Assembly: GCA_947457975.1 (NCBI GenBank)
Contig: CANGYC010000033.1
Coordinates: 1-13,788 of the forward strand
Length of the DNA stretch: 13,788 nt
DNA from: Comamonadaceae bacterium
GTDB lineage: Bacteria; Pseudomonadota; Gammaproteobacteria; Burkholderiales; Burkholderiaceae_C
Direction of reading: 5' to 3'
Below the pieces are notes generated by a model that had not been told where the DNA came from, made no database searches, and worked only from the letters and a program-made list of their open reading frames with translations. Position numbers and translations under genes: made by a program. Shown one piece after another: positions 1 through 8,320 of this stretch (positions within the stretch are counted from its first letter, which is position 1; each line of letters begins with the position of its first letter).

Positions 1-1133
1 CCTAGCTTGTTGTGATAGACCACCTTGGCCAAACCCTCGACGCGTGCAGAGAGCGGGCGCTTGCGGTCTTGGTCGAAGAAGAACTTGGCGTCGGCCAGGC
101 GCGGGCGCACCACGCGCTCATTGCCTTGAATCACGGCCGAGGCATCATCTGGCCTGATGTTGCTCACCACCAGGAAGCGGTTGGTCAAGCGGCCTTGCGC
201 ATCGAGTAGCGGGAAGTACTTCTGGTTGGCCTTCATCGTGAGGATGAGGCACTCCTGCGGCACGTCGAGAAACTGCTTTTCGAATTCACACACGAGCACA
301 TTCGGGCGCTCCACCAGGGCCGTGACCTCGTCAAGCAGGGCCTCGTCCTCGATGGGGCGCACGCCGCCGCCCACCTGGGCGGCCGCAGCCTGGAGCTGCC
401 GCACGATCTCGGCGCGGCGCTCGGCAAAGCTGGCGATCACCGCCCCCTGCTCGGCTAATTGCTGCGCATAGCTGTCGGCATCGCGCAGGGTGAGCACGGG
501 CTGCGGCGCCTCGAAGCGGTGACCCTGCGTGGCATTGCCGGCGGTCAGGCCCAGGGCCTTGACCGGCACCACCGTGGAGCCGTGCAGCGCCACCAGGCGG
601 TGCGCCGGGCGCACGAAGTTCACGCTGCTCCAGCCGGGCAGCTCGCAGTCGGTCTCCAGCTGGTACTGCATGACCTTGGGGATGGGCAGCCGGGCCAGGG
701 CTTCGTCCAGCGCCTTCTGCAGGCCTGCCTGCAGGCCGGCGCCACGGGCGATGCTGTCGTAGAACAGCGCCTCGGCCTTGCCGTCAGGCTGGCGCTTGAG
801 GCGCGCCACCGCCGCGGCCGGATCGTCCACACCCAGGGCCTGCAGCTTCTTGAGCAGGGCCGGAGTGGCCTGGCCCTGCGCGTCCAGGCCCACGCTCACC
901 GGCATGAGCTTTTGCAACAGCGGCTGATCGGGCGCCTGCGAGAGCACGCCACTCACGTGGGCGGCCAAGCGGCGCGGAGAAGCGAAGGCGGTGACGGCGG
1001 CCTCGGCCGGGGCCAGGCCCTGGGCCTTGAGCTGCTCGGCCAGGGTGGCGGCAAAGGATTCGCCCAGCTTCTTGAGTGCCTTGGGTGGCAGCTCTTCGAC
1101 AAACAGTTCGACAAGAAGGTTGTTCATGCTCAT
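1..1133 (-). CDS. glyS: Glycine--tRNA ligase beta subunit, 5' part (runs off left edge)
   Basis: Beta subunit of the bacterial alpha2beta2 glycyl-tRNA synthetase, which charges tRNA-Gly in the cytoplasm; the beta chain carries the tRNA-binding regions. About 377 N-terminal codons are visible and open to the edge; family members are roughly 690-720 residues, so about half is missing. The N-terminus reads MSMNNLLVELFVEELPPKAL, the family hallmark, and further on there is LTMKANQKYFPL, typical of GlyS; the last visible residues are VVYHNKL. The start is the ATG ending at 1133, four bases after the glyQ stop; an in-frame ATG two codons later (ending 1127) is also possible. A purine-rich AAGAAGG within the end of glyQ may serve as ribosome binding site. 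The tight spacing implies co-transcription and coupled translation with glyQ, as expected for subunits needed in equal amounts. Confidence 0.96.
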   Translation of the reverse strand, partial: MSMNNLLVELFVEELPPKALKKLGESFAATLAEQLKAQGLAPAEAAVTAFASPRRLAAHVSGVLSQAPDQPLLQKLMPVSVGLDAQGQATPALLKKLQALGVDDPAAAVARLKRQPDGKAEALFYDSIARGAGLQAGLQKALDEALARLPIPKVMQYQLETDCELPGWSSVNFVRPAHRLVALHGSTVVPVKALGLTAGNATQGHRFEAPQPVLTLRDADSYAQQLAEQGAVIASFAERRAEIVRQLQAAAAQVGGGVRPIEDEALLDEVTALVERPNVLVCEFEKQFLDVPQECLILTMKANQKYFPLLDAQGRLTNRFLVVSNIRPDDASAVIQGNERVVRPRLADAKFFFDQDRKRPLSARVEGLAKVVYHNKL

Positions 1134-1137
1134 GGTC

Positions 1138-2043
<906 letters not shown>

Positions 2044-2125
2044 GTTCGGGGGACGCTGCCGGCGAGGCGGCGCCAGGGCCAGAAGGGGGAGGCACTCCGA
2101 ATAGGAGCAAACCCTGCATTCTACT

Positions 2126-2151
2126 GAGCCGCCCCCATGAGGGGCGGGCTC
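2126..2151 (-). terminator. Strong GC-rich hairpin at the end of lnt
   Basis: GAGCC-GCCCC pairs with GGGGC-GGGCTC around a short CATGA-type loop, with one bulged base. It overlaps the first base of the lnt stop codon (2150-2152). No T-run follows on either strand, so it is not a textbook intrinsic terminator. It could slow or partly stop transcription from lnt into glyQS, or protect the 3' end of the upstream mRNA. Confidence 0.4.
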
Positions 2152-3685
2152 ATCCGGCCCGGCGGCGGCGCATCCACCAGGCGGCCAGGCAGGTGGCCAG
2201 ACCCAGTGCGAGCCAGGGCACGAGACCCAGCACCGACACCCAGCGGGCGTAAGCCGTCAGGCCCTGGGTGCCCTGCACCTGCGCCTCGAGTGTGCCGCGG
2301 GTGTGACGCGGCAGCGCGTGGGTGACCTGGCCCTGCGCATCGATCACCACGGTGGCGCCGGTGTTGGTGGCCCGCACCATGGGCCGGGCGAACTCCAGCG
2401 CGCGCATGCGCGAAATCTGCAGGTGCTGGTCAATCGCGACGGTGTTGCCGAACCAGGCGATGTTGCTCACGTTGACGAACACCGTGGGGGCCGACTGCGG
2501 ATCGCGAAAGCGCGCGCCCAGCTCTTCACCGAACAGGTCCTCGTAGCAGATGTTGGGCGCCAGGCGCTGGCCCTGCCACTCGAAGGAGGCTTGCGCGAGC
2601 GGCCCGCGCGCAAAGCTGCCCAGCGGAATGTTCATCATGCGCACAAACCAATCAAACGCCAGCGGAATGAATTCGCCAAAAGGCACGAGGTGGTGTTTGT
2701 CGTAGCGATAGGGCTGCTCGGTGCCGGGCTTGAGGCCCATGACGGAATTCGTGTAACCCTGGTCCAGCGCACCCAGGGGCAGGCCAATCAGAGCCGCTTG
2801 CTGGCCCGAGGCGAAGCGCTCGAGCAGGCTTTTCCAGTAAAGGGGATCCATCTGGCTGGGCAAGAGGGGCAGCGCCGTCTCCGGCAGCACCACCAGCGCG
2901 CCGCGAGCCTGGCCCAGTTGCTCGCCGTAGTAACGCAGGGCATCGGCCAGGCCGGTGCCGGGCATGAATTTTTCATCCTGGGCGATGTTGCCCTGCACCA
3001 GCGTGAGGGACAGTGGCGCCTGCGCCAGGGGCTCGCCGCGTGGAGCCGGCAGGGCGGCCAGGCCGAGTGCACCACCCACCAGCCCAGCCAGGGCCCAGGC
3101 CCGATGGCGCCGGACTGGACCCAGGCAGGCCGCCAGGGCCGCGGCCCAGAGCGCGGCCAGCCAGCTCAGGCCATGCACGCCCAGCCAGCCGGCCAGGGGC
3201 CGGGCCCAGCCATCAATGTGCGCGTAGCCGGACTGGCCCCAGGGAAAGCCGGTGAAAAGCCGAACGCGGGCGAGCTCGGCCAAGAGCCAGCAAGCCGCAA
3301 AGAGCAGCACCCCGCCCCAGGCCGAGGCGGGCCGCAGCCAGACATACAGACCCGCCGCCAGCGCGTAGTACAGCGCCAGCAGACCGGCCAGCAGCAGCAC
3401 GGCCAAGGCGGCCAGCGGCGCGGGCAGGCCGCCGTACACATGCATTGAAATGAACAGCCACCAGAACGTAGCCACAAGCATGGCGGTGGCAAAAAGCCAG
3501 GCCGACCGCGCCGCCTGTGCGGGGCGCTCGCAGCGCTGCAGCTGCCAGGCCAGCGTCGCCAGCGCAGCCAGTTGCAGCCACGCCTGAGGCTCGCCCTGAG
3601 GCAGCCCCCAGGCCAGGGGCCAGGCCAGGCTGAAGGCGTGGGCCGTGCCGGCCAGCAGCAGGCCGAGGGCGGCGGGCCAGCCCAT
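2150..3685 (-). CDS. lnt: Apolipoprotein N-acyltransferase
   Basis: Inner-membrane enzyme that adds the third acyl chain, taken from phospholipid, to the N-terminal cysteine of lipoproteins; this is the last step of lipoprotein maturation. At 511 residues it has the usual family length. The N-terminal half (about residues 1-215) is a chain of hydrophobic helices; the second half is the nitrilase-like periplasmic domain, and a final hydrophobic helix ends in an Arg-rich tail (MRRRRAG). The Glu-Lys-Cys catalytic triad is intact: E269 in [11 protein letters not shown]330 in [14 protein letters not shown], and C380 in [12 protein letters not shown]. The ATG shares one base with the corC stop (TGATG), so translation is probably coupled. 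The corC-lnt pair is widely conserved in proteobacteria. Confidence 0.97.
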   Translation of the reverse strand: MGWPAALGLLLAGTAHAFSLAWPLAWGLPQGEPQAWLQLAALATLAWQLQRCERPAQAARSAWLFATAMLVATFWWLFISMHVYGGLPAPLAALAVLLLAGLLALYYALAAGLYVWLRPASAWGGVLLFAACWLLAELARVRLFTGFPWGQSGYAHIDGWARPLAGWLGVHGLSWLAALWAAALAACLGPVRRHRAWALAGLVGGALGLAALPAPRGEPLAQAPLSLTLVQGNIAQDEKFMPGTGLADALRYYGEQLGQARGALVVLPETALPLLPSQMDPLYWKSLLERFASGQQAALIGLPLGALDQGYTNSVMGLKPGTEQPYRYDKHHLVPFGEFIPLAFDWFVRMMNIPLGSFARGPLAQASFEWQGQRLAPNICYEDLFGEELGARFRDPQSAPTVFVNVSNIAWFGNTVAIDQHLQISRMRALEFARPMVRATNTGATVVIDAQGQVTHALPRHTRGTLEAQVQGTQGLTAYARWVSVLGLVPWLALGLATCLAAWWMRRRRAG

Positions 3686-4530
3686 CAGGCGGCGACCGGG
3701 GACACCTTGAACCAGCGCACCGCGCCGCCCCGCGTGAGCATCACCACGAACTGCAGACCCTGCAGCACGTGGCTTTCGCCACGTTTGGGGACATGGCCCA
3801 TCTCGTGCGCCACCAAGCCACCGATGGTTTCGAGTTCGCCCATGGGCAGGTTCACACCGAAGGCCTCGTTCACGCGCTCGATGGCGGTGTCACCGCTGAC
3901 GCGGTAGCTGCGGTCGGTGAGCGCAAAGATGTCGCCCTCATCGTCGGCGATGTCGAACTCGTCTTCGATCTCGCCCACGATCTGCTCAAGCACGTCCTCG
4001 ATGGTGATGAGGCCGGCGACGCGGCCGAACTCGTCAATCACGACGGCCAGGTGGTTGCGGTTGCCGCGGAAGTCACGCAGCAGATCGTTCAGACCCTTGC
4101 TCTCGGGCACGAAGACCGCCGGGCGCAGCAGGGCGCGGATATTGAGCTCGGGGGCGCGCTGCAGCTTGAGCAGATCCTTGGCCAGCAGGATGCCAATGAT
4201 GTTTTCCTTGTCGCCCTCATACACAGGAAAGCGCGAGTGGGCGGTCTCGATGACGCCGTGCAGCAACTCGTCGTAGGGCGCATCGATGTCGATCACATCC
4301 ATGCGCGGGGCCGCCACCATGACATCGCCAGCCGTCATGTCGGCCATGCGGATCACGCCTTCGAGCATCTCGCGGCTCTGGGCGCCAATGACGTCTTTGT
4401 CCTGGGCTTCGACCAGGGTTTCGATCAACTCGTCCTTGGAGTCGGGGCCGGGATGCAGCATCTCGGCGAGCTTTTGAAGGAAACCTCGTTTGTCTTCCAA
4501 GCGGGAAGACCGGGGGGGAAGGTCGGCCAC
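3685..4530 (-). CDS. corC: CorC/YbeX family CBS-domain protein
   Basis: Cytosolic CBS-pair protein of the CorC/HlyC family, linked in enterobacteria to Mg2+/Co2+ efflux and, as YbeX, to ribosome-related functions. It has 281 residues without membrane helices. A CBS pair spans about residues 65-195: the first repeat contains MTAGDVMVAAPRMDVID and HSRFPVYEG, the second contains LAVVIDEFGRVAGLITIEDV and then EQIVGEIEDEFD. The C-terminal CorC_HlyC domain follows (YRVSGDTAIERVNEAFG; GHVPKRGE). The start is a GTG ending at 4530; an in-frame TAG lies seven codons upstream and no better ATG exists before residue 24. No clear Shine-Dalgarno sequence is seen. Its stop overlaps the lnt start. In many proteobacteria phoH and ybeY lie directly upstream, but here an acetyltransferase does. 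Confidence 0.94.
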   Translation of the reverse strand: MADLPPRSSRLEDKRGFLQKLAEMLHPGPDSKDELIETLVEAQDKDVIGAQSREMLEGVIRMADMTAGDVMVAAPRMDVIDIDAPYDELLHGVIETAHSRFPVYEGDKENIIGILLAKDLLKLQRAPELNIRALLRPAVFVPESKGLNDLLRDFRGNRNHLAVVIDEFGRVAGLITIEDVLEQIVGEIEDEFDIADDEGDIFALTDRSYRVSGDTAIERVNEAFGVNLPMGELETIGGLVAHEMGHVPKRGESHVLQGLQFVVMLTRGGAVRWFKVSPVAA

Positions 4531-4614
4531 GAAGGTGCGCGGTAGTTGCTAAGCGGGCAAGGATAGCCCAATTCCATGACAGCCTGCGGTCAGGGGCATG
4601 CCCGGGGCAAGGGC

Positions 4615-5328
4615 TTAGCGGGCCGTGCGCTCGCGGGCCTCGCGCACGCCCTGGCGCACGTCCTGCACCACCTTCAGCACATCCAAGAACTGACGCGCCT
4701 GCACCTTCAGGTGGTAATCGGTCTGCGCGATCTGCTCCTCCAGCAGCTCGGAGATGCGCGAGTCGATGTCGGCCGGCGGCAGGCGCAGGTAGCACTCGCT
4801 CTCGCCGCCCTCGCGCTCGACGGAGGCACCGGCTTTGCGGGCGATCTTGAGCATGGCCGTGTTCTCGCTGAGCGCATGCACGAACATCAGGCTCACGCCC
4901 TCGTTGCGGGCGTGCATGACGGCCCGGTCGAACAGCCGGGCGCCATAGCCCCGCCCGCGCACGCGCTCGATCACCGAGACGCCGAATTCGGCGCAGCTGT
5001 TGCACTGCGGATCCACCGAGAAGGCCAGGTGGGCCATGGCCAGCAATGTGAGCCGGCGGTTGTAAATGCCAAAGATCTCGTCGCGCTCGAAGTTCAGGCC
5101 GTCGACGTAGCGGCCGATCTGCTCGTCATTGGCGGCATAGCCAAAGCGCAGGTAGCGGTCGCGCGGGCCCAGGGACAGCAGGTGCGCCCGGATGCGCTCG
5201 AGGTGGCTGGGGCCCAGCGAACGGATGGGCACCAGGGCGCGGGCAGGATGCCGCGCGTGCCAGGCCGGGCCGAGCAGGCGGCGCCCCATCTCGAGGGAGG
5301 CCTTGATGAGCTGACCGACGTTCAACAT
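4615..5328 (-). CDS. GNAT family N-acetyltransferase
   Basis: Probable acetyl-CoA-dependent N-acetyltransferase; the substrate is unknown. It has 237 residues from the ATG ending at 5328. The GNAT acetyl-CoA-binding motif A is clear: FGVSVIERVRGRGYGARLF, with R/Q-x-x-G-x-G/A met by RGRGYG at about 124-129. The motif B region follows (VSLMFVHALSENTAMLKIAR), with the typical late Asn and a small helix. An N-terminal extension (about residues 1-50) and a Glu/Gln/Arg-rich, probably helical C-terminal tail (about 185-237) flank the core. An upstream in-frame GTG ending at 5367 would add 13 residues (MRSYPGANPYIDP); ATG is preferred because MLNVGQLIKASLEMGRRLLG looks like a natural amphipathic start, though neither has a strong ribosome binding site. 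It lies between the hydrolase gene and corC on the same strand, possibly as an independent unit. Confidence 0.87.
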   Translation of the reverse strand: MLNVGQLIKASLEMGRRLLGPAWHARHPARALVPIRSLGPSHLERIRAHLLSLGPRDRYLRFGYAANDEQIGRYVDGLNFERDEIFGIYNRRLTLLAMAHLAFSVDPQCNSCAEFGVSVIERVRGRGYGARLFDRAVMHARNEGVSLMFVHALSENTAMLKIARKAGASVEREGGESECYLRLPPADIDSRISELLEEQIAQTDYHLKVQARQFLDVLKVVQDVRQGVREARERTAR

Positions 5329-5435
5329 TGGATCAATGTAAGGGTTTGCACCAGGATAGCTCCGCACTTTTACAGAGTCTCACCATGCCCGCTGGCCCGG
5401 CCGGAATGTGGCGGCGCAGCAACTGCCTGGCCTAC

Positions 5436-5449
5436 CCTGCCGCCGCAGG
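5436..5449 (-). terminator. Small hairpin just after the alpha/beta hydrolase stop
   Basis: CCTGC-GGCG-GCAGG forms a five-pair stem with a four-base loop directly behind the stop codon (5451-5453). No T-run follows, so a terminator role is only a guess. Confidence 0.25.
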
Positions 5450-5450
5450 C

Positions 5451-6380
5451 CTAGCAAGCGGGCTCGGGCGGGGCGGTGGGCAAGGCAGGCGCGTCCAGGC
5501 AGGCCAGCACGGCCGTGACGACTTCAGGCCGCCAAGCCATCTGCACGTGGGCCAGGCCCGGCAGCAAGCGGTTGTCGGCCCCCGCCAGCCGGGCATGGCT
5601 GGGCGGGAACACCATGTTGTCGGCATTGGAGTGGAGGCACACGAAGTGCCGGGGCCATGAGGCCGGGACATCGGCGTTCAGGGCCTCAAGCCACGGATGG
5701 CCAGGCTGCATCTGGTGGGCATTGGGCGAGTAGCCGAAGTGCGCGGTCCAGGTGCCCCGGTGGGGGGTGCCCAGGGTCACCAGGCGATGGACGCGCTCGG
5801 GGGCGCGGGCCTGCCGCAACCAGGCCCGCATGACCAGGCCGCCCATGCTGTGGCCCACCAACAGCGGCGGCAGGCCGGTGGCCTGGGTCATGCGCGCCAC
5901 CGCAGCGTCCAGCGCCGGCACGTGCGACTCGATGGGGGCGAAGATAGGCGCCAGGTCCAGCGCGATGAAGGGGCGGTCCTCACTCTGCAGGCGCTCCAGC
6001 CAGAGGTTCCAAACGCCCCGGTTGCAGAGGTAGCCATGCACCAGCACCACGCCGCGCCGGCCATGATGGCGGGGCGCGAGCAGGTCTGGAAAGCGCTGCG
6101 AACGAAAAGGCTGGTGCCAGCAGAACACCTGCGGGGCCACCCAGGTCTCGCTCCACCAGGCGCGCCAGAGCTGAGCGGCGGTGGCCACGGGCACCGCATC
6201 GCCGCGCGAGACCCAGCACAGTGCCAGGAACTCCACAGCCAGAACCGCCGCGTGGGCCAGCGCAATGGCGAGTGCACCGCCCAGCGCGGCACCGGGTGAG
6301 GCGCGGTGAAACAGCACCCAGGCCAGCAGGGTGGCCAGCCAGGCGAAGGTGGCCAGGGCCTGAAGACGGGCGAGCGGCAT
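5451..6380 (-). CDS. Membrane-anchored alpha/beta hydrolase (lipase/esterase-like)
   Basis: Probable serine ester hydrolase of the alpha/beta fold, closest in feel to triacylglycerol-lipase-like proteins; the substrate is unknown. It has 309 residues. Two hydrophobic stretches (about 8-24 and 34-57) suggest membrane anchoring. The hydrolase core starts near residue 108 with GVVLVHGYLCNRG (oxyanion HG at 115-116). The nucleophile elbow is GHSMGG with Ser178, followed by LVTLGTPHRGT, a motif common in lipases. D254 (HSNADNMV) and H278 (GLAHVQM) fit as the other triad members. The ATG ending at 6380 has no Shine-Dalgarno sequence; a TATGAT -10-like box lies just upstream (6387-6392, minus strand), so the mRNA may be leaderless. 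The gene is divergent from the metallo-hydrolase gene at 6459. Confidence 0.88.
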   Translation of the reverse strand: MPLARLQALATFAWLATLLAWVLFHRASPGAALGGALAIALAHAAVLAVEFLALCWVSRGDAVPVATAAQLWRAWWSETWVAPQVFCWHQPFRSQRFPDLLAPRHHGRRGVVLVHGYLCNRGVWNLWLERLQSEDRPFIALDLAPIFAPIESHVPALDAAVARMTQATGLPPLLVGHSMGGLVMRAWLRQARAPERVHRLVTLGTPHRGTWTAHFGYSPNAHQMQPGHPWLEALNADVPASWPRHFVCLHSNADNMVFPPSHARLAGADNRLLPGLAHVQMAWRPEVVTAVLACLDAPALPTAPPEPAC

Positions 6381-6458
6381 CTGAAAATCATAGCGGCCGT
6401 GTCACGGAGGACACAGGCCCGCGCCCGGGGGCGAAAGCACCGCCATTAATATGAAGCC
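6381..6458. promoter_or_regulatory. Divergent promoter region between two hydrolase genes
   Basis: A 78-base spacer between divergent genes. On the minus strand TATGAT (6387-6392) is a good -10 box; on the plus strand TAATAT (6447-6452) is a weaker one. Both end six bases before the first base of an ATG, so transcription would begin at or near each start codon. Neither gene has a recognisable -35 or ribosome binding site. In the middle is an inverted repeat GTGTC-acggag-GACAC (6399-6414), a candidate operator. A plus-strand ATG at 6451 opens a three-codon frame overlapping the real start at 6459. Confidence 0.35.
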
Positions 6459-7373
6459 ATGACGCACTTTCTTCCTCCCGGCCTGTCGGTCATTGAGCGC
6501 GGCTGGCTCTCGGCCAACCTGGTGCTGGCCCAGGGCCAACGCCCGGCCCTGATCGACAGCGGCTACGTCAGCCATGCCGAGCAGACGCTGCAACTGGTGG
6601 CCGCCTCTCTGAAGGGCCAAGCCCCTGAGCTGCTGCTCAACACCCACCTGCACAGCGACCACTGCGGCGGCAATGCGGCGCTGCAGGCCGCCTACCCCCA
6701 GATGCGCACCCTCATTCCCCCGGGGCACGCCAGGCAGGTGGCCGACTGGGACGAAGAGGCGCTGACCTACCAGCCCACGGGCCAGCGCTGCCCGCGCTTT
6801 CGATTTGATGCGCTGCTGCAGCCGGGCCAGGACATCCTGCTGGGCGACCTGCCCTGGCAGGTGCATGCGGCGCCCGGCCATGATCCGCACAGCGTGATCT
6901 TGTTTGAACCGGCCAGCCGCACGCTGGTGTCGGCCGATGCGCTCTGGGAAAACGGCTTCGGGGTGATCTTCCCGGAGCTCGAAGGCGAAGAGGCCTTCGG
7001 CGAGGTGGCCGCCACGCTGGACCTGATTGAGCAGCTCCAGCCGGCCACCGTGGTTCCGGGCCACGGGCCCGTGTTCGGCATGCGCACCGAAGTGATGGAG
7101 CGGGCGCGCCAGCGCCTGGCAGGCTTTCAGAAAGATCCGCAGCGCCATGCCCAGCATGCGGCCAAGGTGCTGCTGAAATTCAAGCTGCTCGAAGTACAGA
7201 AGCAGACCCGCGAGGTCTTCATGAGCTGGGCCCGAAACACCCCCTACCTGGGCCTGGTGCACCAGCGCTTTTTTGCCGAACAGTTGCTCGAGGACTGGCT
7301 GAGCCAGTTGCTGGCAGACCTGGCCAAGGTGGGTGCGGCCGAGCTGGAGGAGGGCTGGGTGCTCAACCGCTGA
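6459..7373 (+). CDS. MBL-fold metallohydrolase (glyoxalase II-like superfamily)
   Basis: Predicted two-metal hydrolase of the metallo-beta-lactamase superfamily; the substrate is not identifiable. It has 304 residues. All metal-binding motifs are present: NTHLHSDHCGG (H63, H65, D67, H68), PGHDPHS (H141), SAD (D160) and VPGHGPVF (H202). The core ends near residue 215; about 90 further residues form a mostly helical C-terminal extension of the kind seen as an accessory winged-helix segment in this superfamily. No signal peptide is seen, so it is probably cytoplasmic. The ATG at 6459 gives a natural N-terminus (MTHFLPPGLSVIERGW) but has no Shine-Dalgarno sequence. A weak hairpin (7377-7393) follows the stop. 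It stands alone, divergent from the alpha/beta hydrolase. Confidence 0.9.
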   Translation: MTHFLPPGLSVIERGWLSANLVLAQGQRPALIDSGYVSHAEQTLQLVAASLKGQAPELLLNTHLHSDHCGGNAALQAAYPQMRTLIPPGHARQVADWDEEALTYQPTGQRCPRFRFDALLQPGQDILLGDLPWQVHAAPGHDPHSVILFEPASRTLVSADALWENGFGVIFPELEGEEAFGEVAATLDLIEQLQPATVVPGHGPVFGMRTEVMERARQRLAGFQKDPQRHAQHAAKVLLKFKLLEVQKQTREVFMSWARNTPYLGLVHQRFFAEQLLEDWLSQLLADLAKVGAAELEEGWVLNR

Positions 7374-7617
7374 AGGCCTGCCGACGGGTCAGGACGATTT
7401 GCATGGATCAGCTACAGACACCCGCTTTGGCCGCAAAATCATCAGAAATAGTCATTAATTGAGGTCTCTATATGGATTAATTTTGGCTTTCAGCCACATT
7501 CCCCTCGATACCCAGAGCGTTTACAACTTAAAGCTAAAAATCGCGCCTGATAATCGTCAATCTGCAGAGATTAGACTGAAGGAACAACCGTTCGGTGTTT
7601 ATCAAGGTTTGTGATTT
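7374..7617. other. AT-rich spacer upstream of the response regulator
   Basis: This 244-base stretch holds no gene and is much richer in A and T than the rest of the window (hand count of 7441-7560: 46 G/C of 120, about 38%). It contains a weak hairpin at 7377-7393, the heptamer ATTAATT twice 22 bases apart (7454-7460 and 7476-7482), a GGCT-ttc-AGCC hairpin (7485-7495), an inverted repeat AATCT-gcag-AGATT (7559-7572) and ACCG-tt-CGGT (7587-7596). A GATAAT hexamer near 7549-7554 could be a -10 box; the best -35 partner (TTAAAG) is only 15 bases upstream. It probably holds the promoter and control sites of the response regulator gene. Confidence 0.5.
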
Positions 7618-8304
7618 ATGAACATTCTTCTGGTTGAAGACTACCAAGACCTGCTGCACGCCATTGCCGAATCACTCGAGCGCCTCGAGCACCGCGTGAC
7701 CGGGCTGCGCACGGCTGAGGAAGTGGACGCGGTCCTCGCCCGGCAGCGGACTGACCTGGCCCTGGTGGACCTCAACCTGCCACGCGAGGACGGCCTGAGC
7801 CTGATCAAGCGCCTGCGCCAGGCCCATCCCGAGATGGGCATCATCGTCATCAGCGCCCGCAACACCACCCTGGACCGGGTCAATGGCTACCAGAGCGGCG
7901 CCGACATCTACCTCACCAAGCCCGTCGCTAATGAGGAACTCGTGGCCGCCATCGATGGCCTGGCCCGCCGCCTGAGGCCGTCACCGCGCCTCAATGGCGT
8001 GATGGAGGACCGGACTATCGACCTCAACAGCCATACCCTGGAGCTCAACGGACCCCAGGGCAGCGCCCGGCTGACCACCACCGAGTTCACACTCCTGAGC
8101 GGGCTCGCACAGGCCAACGAGGGCAGGCTGGAGACCCCGCAGATCTACCAGCTCTTGGGCCGAAGCGAGGGCAAGAAATCTGCCCTGGAAGCCCTGATTT
8201 ACCGGGTGCGCCGCAAGCTGGCCGAAACGGGCGCGGGAGACAACTGCATCCGCGCCCACCGGCTCAAGGGCTACCAGCTGTTCTGCTCGGTGCGCCTCCT
8301 CTGA
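7618..8304 (+). CDS. OmpR/PhoB-type response regulator, orphan
   Basis: Two-component response regulator: an N-terminal receiver domain (about 1-118) and a C-terminal winged-helix DNA-binding domain (about 130-228), 228 residues in all. Receiver residues are all present: acidic pair E7/D8, phosphoacceptor D51 in LVDLNLP, S79 in VISAR, K101 in YLTKP. The effector domain has LTTTEFTLLSGLAQ and SALEALIYRVRRKL (recognition helix), but the usual final R-G-x-G-Y is RLKGYQLF, so it is somewhat divergent. No histidine kinase gene lies next to it; its partner must be elsewhere. AAGG about 11 bases before the ATG is a weak ribosome binding site. It is convergent with the RidA gene, 16 bases apart, and preceded by an AT-rich spacer. 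A link to the aromatic-CoA operon is possible but unsupported. Confidence 0.92.
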   Translation: MNILLVEDYQDLLHAIAESLERLEHRVTGLRTAEEVDAVLARQRTDLALVDLNLPREDGLSLIKRLRQAHPEMGIIVISARNTTLDRVNGYQSGADIYLTKPVANEELVAAIDGLARRLRPSPRLNGVMEDRTIDLNSHTLELNGPQGSARLTTTEFTLLSGLAQANEGRLETPQIYQLLGRSEGKKSALEALIYRVRRKLAETGAGDNCIRAHRLKGYQLFCSVRLL

Positions 8305-8320
8305 GCGGGCACCCAGCGCC

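Noticed and set aside
2303..3448. A 381-codon plus-strand frame opposite lnt
   Set aside because: Lnt is supported by its whole catalytic triad; the antisense frame is Gln/Arg/Gly-rich without domains.
4594..4603. Ten-base palindrome GGGCATGCCC between the GNAT gene and corC
   Set aside because: Short, GC-rich and without a promoter or T-run beside it; expected by chance in such DNA.
4217..5005. A 262-codon minus-strand frame overlapping corC and the GNAT gene
   Set aside because: It is in another frame of two supported genes and is Arg/Ala-rich without motifs; it is not the missing ybeY.
6402..7262. A 286-codon minus-strand frame opposite the metallo-hydrolase
   Set aside because: The plus strand carries all metal-binding motifs; the minus frame has none and looks like a mirrored frame.
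8305..8320. Bidirectional terminator between the convergent regulator and RidA genes
   Set aside because: Only 16 bases separate them and no convincing stem with a T-run is seen.
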